Positions 1 to 3,870 of a stretch of 5,399 nucleotides of DNA are shown piece by piece. Numbering within the stretch: position 1 is the stretch's first letter; each line of letters starts with the position of its first letter. The DNA comes from Bacteroidales bacterium (GTDB lineage Bacteria; Bacteroidota; Bacteroidia; Bacteroidales; ML635J-15). A program made the translations under genes and the position numbers. The DNA lies in NCBI GenBank assembly GCA_028696755.1, contig JAQVGK010000267.1, positions 1 through 5,399 of the forward strand, given 5' to 3'. The notes under the pieces are model-generated. The model saw only the letters and a list, made by a program, of their open reading frames with translations, had not been told where the DNA came from and ran no database searches.

Positions 1-648
1 TCAGCTTCAATGGATTTTAAGAAGAATTTTGGCAAAGTTAACATTAGCTTTTTAACCGAAGGATTCTATACAATGCTATTAAATCCTTTTGTAAATGAGT
101 ATGGCACACCCGACGAAGATGGAACAATAATGTACACACGAGTAAATGCCAAAGAGGGAGCAACTGTAAAAGGGATAAATTTCGAATTCAATGTGTTTCC
201 ACACGAGAAGCTTGGCTTTAGATCTGGATTTACTTTACAACAGAGCTTGTACGATGCAGAACAAGAATTTGGCGAAAAACGATTCTTTAGAACTCCGAAT
301 AATTATGGATTTTTCACTCTTGATTATAGCAAAACCAAATTTGGATTTTCTGCTACCGGAACCTATACAGGCAAAATGCTTGTACCATATTTCGGAAACA
401 CTCTTGCTAATCCCGAAGAAGGCGAATTGCGCACATCAAATCCTTTTTTCGATCTTGGCATAAAGGCGAAGTACAATGTAAAAATCAACGGTGCAACTTT
501 ACAGTTTTTTGGAGGAGTAAAAAACATTTTTAACAGCTTTCAAAACGACTTTGACTTAGGTGCCGACCGCGATCCTGCCTACATCTACGGACCAACTAGT
601 CCACGCACTGTGTATTTTGGAATAAAGCTGGGGAATAATGTTTTGTAG
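1..648 (+). CDS. TonB-dependent outer-membrane receptor, C-terminal fragment (5' end outside window)
   Basis: The reading frame is open from base 1 (Ser-Ala-Ser before the first Met codon at 10) to TAG at 646-648, so the gene starts upstream and only its last 215 codons are seen. The protein alternates short aromatic-rich beta strands with polar loops, as in the 22-strand barrel of TonB-dependent receptors. Near the end it has the typical penultimate-strand motif GGVKNIFN (KNIFN at visible residues 174-178), then a final strand PRTVYFGIKLG (201-211). Family knowledge: such receptors import siderophores, cobalamin or other large ligands across the outer membrane using TonB energy. The plug domain and the ligand-specific parts lie outside the window, so the substrate cannot be named. 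The chain ends in Asn-Asn-Val-Leu instead of the usual terminal aromatic residue, a mild oddity. No terminator with a T-run follows; the 673-780 hairpin is the nearest structure. Confidence 0.88.
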   Translation, partial: SASMDFKKNFGKVNISFLTEGFYTMLLNPFVNEYGTPDEDGTIMYTRVNAKEGATVKGINFEFNVFPHEKLGFRSGFTLQQSLYDAEQEFGEKRFFRTPNNYGFFTLDYSKTKFGFSATGTYTGKMLVPYFGNTLANPEEGELRTSNPFFDLGIKAKYNVKINGATLQFFGGVKNIFNSFQNDFDLGADRDPAYIYGPTSPRTVYFGIKLGNNVL

Positions 649-672
649 TGGTTTAAGTTGTGTTAACATAGT

Positions 673-780
673 GCAGGGTTTAACAGATTGCTTCACCACA
701 AGTGGTTCGCAATGACCGTTGCCTGATTTATTTCGGCAACGGTCATTGCGAACGAAGTGTAGCAATCTGTTACACTCTGC
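673..780. repeat. Long imperfect hairpin repeat of the CATTGCGAACGAAGTG/AGCAATCT type
   Basis: Two arms face each other across an 11-nt loop (724-734). The inner stem is 19 bp and perfect (705-723 with 735-753). An outer stem of 12 bp is also perfect (681-692, TAACAGATTGCT, with 761-772). The outermost bases (673-680 and 773-780) still pair partly. The segment between the stems differs in the two arms (TCACCACAAGTG against ACACTTC after reversal), so the left arm is 5 nt longer. Short sequences of the form CATTGCGA...GAAGCAATCT are, from memory, dispersed repeats in many unrelated bacterial genomes; I could not search for copies. It lies in the spacer between the receptor gene and the tRNA promoter. 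It could act as a weak transcription barrier or mRNA 3' end, but no T-run follows it. Confidence 0.8.
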
Positions 781-840
781 AGAATACCAGACCCGCAGCG
801 CCCGCTATCGTTCCTAAACCCCTGCCCCACAACCAACGCA
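781..840. other. GC-rich island of unknown role between hairpin repeat and tRNA promoter
   Basis: This stretch is about 60 percent G+C (36 of 60 bases) in an otherwise AT-rich window, with C-runs on the plus strand (CCCGC, ACCCC, GCCCC). It has no open frame of useful length and no strong self-complementarity that I can see. It abuts the hairpin repeat and may be part of the same inserted segment. The base composition changes sharply at about 845, where the A/T-rich promoter region starts. Confidence 0.4.
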
Positions 841-892
841 GCAGAATTTAAAATAATTTTTATTTTTTTCTTTTAAAATCAAAAAAGATATG

Positions 893-900
893 TATCTTTG
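893..900 (+). promoter_or_regulatory. Bacteroidota -7 promoter element (TATCTTTG) for tRNA-Leu
   Basis: TATCTTTG matches the Bacteroidota primary sigma factor -7 consensus TAnnTTTG at every fixed position. The first base of the mature tRNA is 12 nt downstream of it, leaving a leader of only a few nucleotides. Upstream lies a T-rich tract (857-874), but I see no clean -33 TTTG, so the upstream half is weak or replaced by the A/T tract. It probably also serves the trigger factor gene if transcription passes the 999-1039 hairpin. Confidence 0.75.
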
Positions 901-912
901 CACCTCAATTTC

Positions 913-994
913 GCGGATGTGGCGTAATTGGTAGCCGCGCCAGACTTAGGATCTGGTGCCGAGAGGCGTGGGGGTTCGAGTCCCTTCATCCGCA
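913..994 (+). tRNA. tRNA-Leu (anticodon UAG)
   Basis: The acceptor stem GCGGATG (913-919) pairs perfectly with CATCCGC (987-993), and the discriminator base is A (994). The anticodon stem CCAGA (940-944) pairs with TCTGG (952-956), enclosing the loop CTTAGGA with anticodon TAG at 947-949. This is leucine, reading CUN codons, mainly CUA. A long class II variable arm with the stem GCC/GGC (958-960 with 965-967) fits Leu. The T arm is GGGGG-TTCGAGT-CCCTT (970-986). The 3' CCA is not encoded (CAG follows the discriminator), so it must be added by nucleotidyltransferase. The total of 82 nt is normal for tRNA-Leu. Confidence 0.97.
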
Positions 995-998
995 CAGC

Positions 999-1039
999 AA
1001 CCGCATGAATTTCGTAACTGAGATAAATGCGGTTTTTTT
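999..1039 (+). terminator. Hairpin plus T-run after tRNA-Leu (terminator or leaky attenuator)
   Basis: AACCGCAT (999-1006) pairs perfectly with ATGCGGTT (1027-1034), and a run of seven T (1033-1039) begins within the 3' arm. The loop is long, about 20 nt, which would make it weaker than a compact terminator. It starts 5 nt after the tRNA 3' end. Only 37 nt remain before the trigger factor start, and I see no TAnnTTTG element in them, so some read-through into tig is plausible. Confidence 0.65.
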
Positions 1040-1076
1040 AAATTTTATAAATTAGTAATAAACAAAAAACGACCTG

Positions 1077-2423
1077 ATGGAAGTTGTAAAAAATCAAATC
1101 GACGAATTAAATGCAACAATAACCGTTAATGTTGCAAATTCAGACATCGCAGAAAATGTTGAGAAAACGATTAAAGAATACCGCCGCAAAGCTAATGTTC
1201 CAGGATTTCGTCCAGGAAATGTACCGGTAGGACTTATCAAAAAAATGTATGGTAATGCAATTATTGCCGACGAATTAAACAAACTAGTTTCAAAATCGCT
1301 CACCGATTACATCACCGAGAATAATCTAAAAGTTCTTGGCGATCCACTACCAAGCGAGTCGCAGGAACAAATCGAATGGGGAAAACAAGATAACTATAGT
1401 TTTATTTTTGACGTAGCTGTTTCTCCAGAATTCGAAGTTAAACTTTCTAAGAAAGACAAAATCACAAAATATATCATCAAGGTTGATGAAGAAATGCAGA
1501 ACCGTTACGTAAACTCTTACAAACAGAGATTCGGACAGTTCGAAGAAGCTAAAAAATCTACTGCAGAGTCACTTCTTACAGTTGGATTAATCGAGCTTAA
1601 CGAAAATGGCGAAGTAAAGGAAAACGGAATCAGCATCGAAGAAGGTTCTATTTCGGTAAAAGCTATTAAAGACGAAAAAATCAAAAAATCATTCACAGGA
1701 ATTAAACCTGGTACTGTGGTTGATACCGACCTTAAAACTGCTTTCCCTAACGATACAGAGCTCGCATCACTTCTAAAAATCACAAAAGAAGAAGTTGAAA
1801 GCATGAGCAATCTCTTCAGAGTTACTGTTTCGGTTGTTAAAGAATATAAAGAAGCTGAGATGAACCAAGACTTTTTCGACAAATGTTTTGGTGAAGGTGT
1901 TGTAAAATCAGAGGAAGAATTCTTAAACAGAATTAAAGAAGATATCGGAGCTTCGTTTGTTCGCGAAACCAAATTCAAACTTATGCTCGATATAAAAGAC
2001 AAGCTTATTAAAAAGGCTGACTTTGCATTACCAGAAGCTTTCCTTGGTCGCTGGTTAAGAGCTACAAACAAAGACCTTACCGAAGAGCAAATTAACAACG
2101 AATTCGATCGTTTTATCGAAGATCTTAAATGGACGTTGATTAAATCGAAAATTGCTAAGGATAACGAAATTAAAATCACCGAAGACGATCTAGTAAACGC
2201 TGCAAAACAACAGCTTATTGGCCAGTTTGCTCAGTACGGAATGTCGTATATCCCAGATGAATATCTTACAAAGTATGCAAACGAAATGTTGCAGAAAGAA
2301 GGCGAAGCTAACAAACTTTACGAACAAGAAATCGAAGAAAAAGTTGTTGACTTTGTTGCCGAAGCTGTAAAGATTGACGAAAAAGAAGTTAGTATGGAAG
2401 AATTCAACGAACTTTTTAAGTAA
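1077..2423 (+). CDS. tig: Trigger factor, ribosome-associated chaperone
   Basis: This is the first chaperone to meet nascent chains at the ribosomal exit tunnel, acting in the cytoplasm. The 448-residue length is close to the 432 of E. coli. The N-terminal ribosome-binding domain (about 1-145) carries the signature loop VPGFRPGNVP (41-50, with F44 and R45), followed by LIKKMYG and the typical stretch NNLKVLGDPLP (82-92) and FDVAVSPEFEV (111-121). The middle region (about 155-255) sits where the FKBP-type prolyl isomerase domain belongs, but I cannot find the usual FKBP motifs there, so isomerase activity is doubtful. The C-terminal part (about 258-448) is helical, charged and Lys/Glu-rich, as expected for the arms that cradle substrates. 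ATG at 1077 is chosen because MEVVKN aligns with the family N-terminus. No Shine-Dalgarno precedes it, as is usual in this phylum. It is followed at once by its own terminator, so clpP and clpX are not in a downstream operon here. Confidence 0.96.
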   Translation: MEVVKNQIDELNATITVNVANSDIAENVEKTIKEYRRKANVPGFRPGNVPVGLIKKMYGNAIIADELNKLVSKSLTDYITENNLKVLGDPLPSESQEQIEWGKQDNYSFIFDVAVSPEFEVKLSKKDKITKYIIKVDEEMQNRYVNSYKQRFGQFEEAKKSTAESLLTVGLIELNENGEVKENGISIEEGSISVKAIKDEKIKKSFTGIKPGTVVDTDLKTAFPNDTELASLLKITKEEVESMSNLFRVTVSVVKEYKEAEMNQDFFDKCFGEGVVKSEEEFLNRIKEDIGASFVRETKFKLMLDIKDKLIKKADFALPEAFLGRWLRATNKDLTEEQINNEFDRFIEDLKWTLIKSKIAKDNEIKITEDDLVNAAKQQLIGQFAQYGMSYIPDEYLTKYANEMLQKEGEANKLYEQEIEEKVVDFVAEAVKIDEKEVSMEEFNELFK

Positions 2424-2445
2424 AAAATAATATTTGATTTTTGAA

Positions 2446-2480
2446 AAACTGTCGTAACTTAGTTGCGGCAGTTTTTTTTT
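2446..2480 (+). terminator. Intrinsic terminator of tig
   Basis: AAACTGTCGTAAC (2446-2458) pairs with GTTGCGGCAGTTT (2462-2474) across a TTA loop, with two G-T wobbles. It is followed by an unbroken T-run to 2480. It starts 22 nt after the tig stop codon. The compact loop and the T-run make this the clearest terminator in the window. Confidence 0.9.
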
Positions 2481-2544
2481 ATGTAAAATAAGATTTTTGG
2501 TAAGTATTTAGATAGCTGTTGTTCGAGATGAAATTTTAAAAATG

Positions 2545-2684
2545 GCATGGGGCATAGAGCATGGAGCATGGAGCTCAAATTGTAGAGAGTATAGCATTTG
2601 TGCTAAAAACAGCATTATGCAAAATATACGAATAGCATAATGTCATTTTCTAGCACAAATCACTCCATGCCCCATGCTCCATGC
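2545..2684. repeat. Nested palindrome with outer arms of 7-bp GCATGGR units
   Basis: The left arm has four tandem heptads: GCATGGG (2545-2551), GCATAGA (2552-2558), GCATGGA (2559-2565) and GCATGGA (2566-2572). The right arm has three in inverted orientation: TCCATGC (2664-2670), CCCATGC (2671-2677) and TCCATGC (2678-2684). In the best register 2552-2573 pairs with 2663-2684 at 20 of 22 positions. Inside lie two more perfect stems: ATTTGTGCTA (2596-2605) with TAGCACAAAT (2651-2660), and CATTATGC (2613-2620) with GCATAATG (2635-2642). The left side has about 22 unpaired bases (2574-2595) against 2 on the right. There is no coding content, and no transposase is near. It may be a non-autonomous mobile or dispersed element; copy number is unknown. 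Confidence 0.85.
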
Positions 2685-2716
2685 GCCGTATTGAGCTTGC
2701 CTGCACTGCGATGCGC

Positions 2717-2744
2717 TGAGTTTATCGAAGTGAGTTTACCGAAG
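2717..2744. repeat. 14-bp tandem duplication TGAGTTTAYCGAAG
   Basis: TGAGTTTATCGAAG (2717-2730) is followed directly by TGAGTTTACCGAAG (2731-2744), one mismatch apart, and then by TGTCGAA. The unit resembles the TGAGCTTGTCGAAG-type arms of palindromic repeats that I remember from many bacterial genomes; that resemblance is from memory. It may be the remnant of such a repeat next to the GCATGGR palindrome. Confidence 0.6.
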
Positions 2745-2829
2745 TGTCGAAATGCAAAAAAGCAAACGATAATTAAATAGTCATTTAAATAATTACAAAT
2801 AATGATAACTCAACTAATAACCAACCCAC

Positions 2830-3189
2830 ATGATAAACGAAGAAATATTAGACAGATATCTGCACGAATTAAAGTTTATAGTTCTTAAAAATCAAGCTAC
2901 GGGAAAAGCATTTGCCCTGCATTTTGGTTTTAACCTTCCGAATTTGCATCACGATATTTTTATAGATGCAGAAGCTGAATACAGCAAGCAAAATATCGAA
3001 ATTGCTATTCTTGGCGGCGGAAGAATTACAAAATCAGGGAATAAAATTATTTTCTATTCACATTCCGAAAAATACGGCAGATACGAAGACGAGCACGCAC
3101 TTAATCTTGCTCCAAAACACGAGGTCTTTGCTGGACACAATTTTACTTTTATCTCGAAAGCGGGAGAATTGGATTGGAGGAAAGTCTGA
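2830..3189 (+). CDS. PHPT1-like (Janus/Ocnus family) protein, probable phosphohistidine phosphatase
   Basis: The 119-residue protein aligns along its length with the human 14-kDa phosphohistidine phosphatase PHPT1. Lys15 in LKFIVLK matches human Lys21 in FKYVLIR. His40 in LHHDIF matches the catalytic His53 in YHADIY. The motif LGGGRIT (61-67) matches LGGGRIS with exactly the same 22-residue distance from the histidine. YSHSEKYG (76-83) matches YGYSMAYG, including the Ser94 position. HEVF (97-100) fits the last strand. Family knowledge: PHPT1 removes phosphate from phosphohistidine or phospholysine in proteins, in the cytoplasm. There is no signal peptide or membrane segment, in keeping with that. 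The alignment is from memory, so the fold assignment is firmer than the activity. The gene stands alone between two repeat-bearing spacers and faces the minus-strand operon. ATG at 2830 is taken as start without Shine-Dalgarno support; the next Met would lie outside the conserved core. Confidence 0.78.
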   Translation: MINEEILDRYLHELKFIVLKNQATGKAFALHFGFNLPNLHHDIFIDAEAEYSKQNIEIAILGGGRITKSGNKIIFYSHSEKYGRYEDEHALNLAPKHEVFAGHNFTFISKAGELDWRKV

Positions 3190-3324
3190 AGAAGTGCCTA
3201 GAGTGCCTAAAATACTTGGAGTGCCTAAAGTATTTGGGCTGCTGGCAAGACCTGTCAGTGTCCAGAGGTCCTGACAGTGTCGCAGCATGAACTCAAGGCA
3301 CTCTAGATACTTTAGGCTCTTCTT
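3189..3324. repeat. Inverted-repeat element filling the convergent gap between two stop codons
   Basis: Outer arms AAGAAG (3189-3194) and CTTCTT (3319-3324) pair. Further inside, CTAGAGTGCCT (3198-3208) pairs with AGGCACTCTAG (3296-3306), and GCCTAAAGTAT (3223-3233) pairs with ATACTTTAGGC (3307-3317). The two pairings use overlapping parts of the element, so they are alternatives or partly exclusive. The left arm includes an 18-bp tandem repeat (3201-3218 and 3219-3236, three mismatches). The centre has GCTGC/GCAGC (3238-3242, 3282-3286), CTGTCAG/CTGACAG (3252-3258, 3271-3277) and a 12-bp direct repeat CCTGWCAGTGTC (3251-3262, 3270-3281). GACCTGTCAG-type palindromes are, from memory, common dispersed repeats in Bacteroidota. 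The element touches the TGA of the upstream gene and the TAA of the downstream one. It may act as a two-way transcription end, although no long T-run is present. Confidence 0.78.
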
Positions 3325-3853
3325 AAAGCCAACATCCCAAAATCACCTTTACTCCAAAATGAGTAGTTTGCCCGCGAGTGCCATCATCGAACTTAAAATA
3401 TGTCTGACCGTATTGCAAGCCGATAATTAGCGAAAACCCATCGTCCCAAACAAAACTATAACCTGGCTCGGCAAATGCAGTAAAAGAACTGTTTCCGTAA
3501 TAGATATTTCGGGTGTAAGCAAAGCCTGGACCTACATAAAAACCTTTTGGAATTCCATCATCGAAACCACCACGATGAATATAATATGGTAGGCAAAGCT
3601 CGGCGCCTGTGCTAATAAGTGCCGAAGCTGTACTTCTAAATCCATAGTTCATGAGAAGAATTAGGCGGGCATCTAAATTCTGAATTACAGGAGTTTCAAA
3701 TGTTACTGGCAAAATATTAACATCAAATGCTCCTTTTGGATAAAACTTTTCTTTTGTAACCGAAGGATTTATCCCGATAAATATCGCATTTTGCGAAATC
3801 GTTGCCAGCGATACACACAAGAGAAAAATAACCAGAGTAAACTTTATCTTCAT
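3323..3853 (-). CDS. Secreted small outer-membrane beta-barrel protein, function unknown
   Basis: The 176-residue product starts with a clear Sec signal peptide: a basic start MKIKF, a hydrophobic core to about residue 18, and likely cleavage near SQNA (20-23). The mature part, about 155 residues, is rich in Gly, Phe and Tyr with alternating hydrophobic residues in short strands (for example GFYVGPGFAYTRN, FTAFAEPGYSFVW and FSLIIGLQYGQTYFKF). This pattern suggests an eight-strand-like outer-membrane barrel. I do not recognise a specific family. It ends ILGCWL, with Cys at 174. The ATG (3851-3853) lies 17 nt after the stop of the TamL-like gene on the same strand, with no terminator between, so the two are probably co-transcribed. 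It could be a substrate or partner of the assembly protein, but position alone suggests this. Its stop codon (3323-3325) overlaps the end of the inverted-repeat element. Confidence 0.8.
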   Translation of the reverse strand: MKIKFTLVIFLLCVSLATISQNAIFIGINPSVTKEKFYPKGAFDVNILPVTFETPVIQNLDARLILLMNYGFRSTASALISTGAELCLPYYIHRGGFDDGIPKGFYVGPGFAYTRNIYYGNSSFTAFAEPGYSFVWDDGFSLIIGLQYGQTYFKFDDGTRGQTTHFGVKVILGCWL

Positions 3854-3870
3854 AATAAATCTAATTGAAA

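Larger units (their letters stand above)
2481..2829. other. Gene-free spacer between tig terminator and PHPT1-like gene
   Basis: I find no credible coding region on either strand in these 349 bases. The spacer holds the nested palindrome (2545-2684) and the 14-bp tandem pair (2717-2744). The last 80 bases (2750-2829) are strongly AT-rich and must contain the promoter of the next gene, but I see no TAnnTTTG there. The sequence just before the ATG at 2830 (CAACCCAC) has no Shine-Dalgarno. Confidence 0.6.

Noticed and set aside
10..12. ATG at 10 as the start of the first gene
   Set aside because: The frame is open before it, and the product lacks a signal peptide, plug and early barrel strands, so it is an internal Met of a truncated receptor.
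556..765. Minus-strand 69-codon open frame over the receptor 3' end and hairpin repeat
   Set aside because: Half of it is the repeat itself, and the rest is antisense to the receptor; no start signal or homology is visible.
999..1076. Riboswitch or ribosomal-protein-type leader before tig
   Set aside because: Only one simple hairpin with a T-run is present in 80 nt, too little for a known aptamer.
1517..2179. A 220-codon open frame on the minus strand inside trigger factor
   Set aside because: It is antisense to a confidently identified gene, very rich in Ser and Leu as expected for the reverse of Lys/Glu-rich codons, and has no recognisable motif.
2545..2684. CRISPR array
   Set aside because: The repeated unit is only 7 bp, is directly tandem without spacers, and occurs in both orientations.
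2966..3288. Open frames in other frames and on the minus strand across the PHPT1-like gene and repeat
   Set aside because: They overlap a gene with clear family motifs and run into the inverted-repeat element, with no motif of their own.
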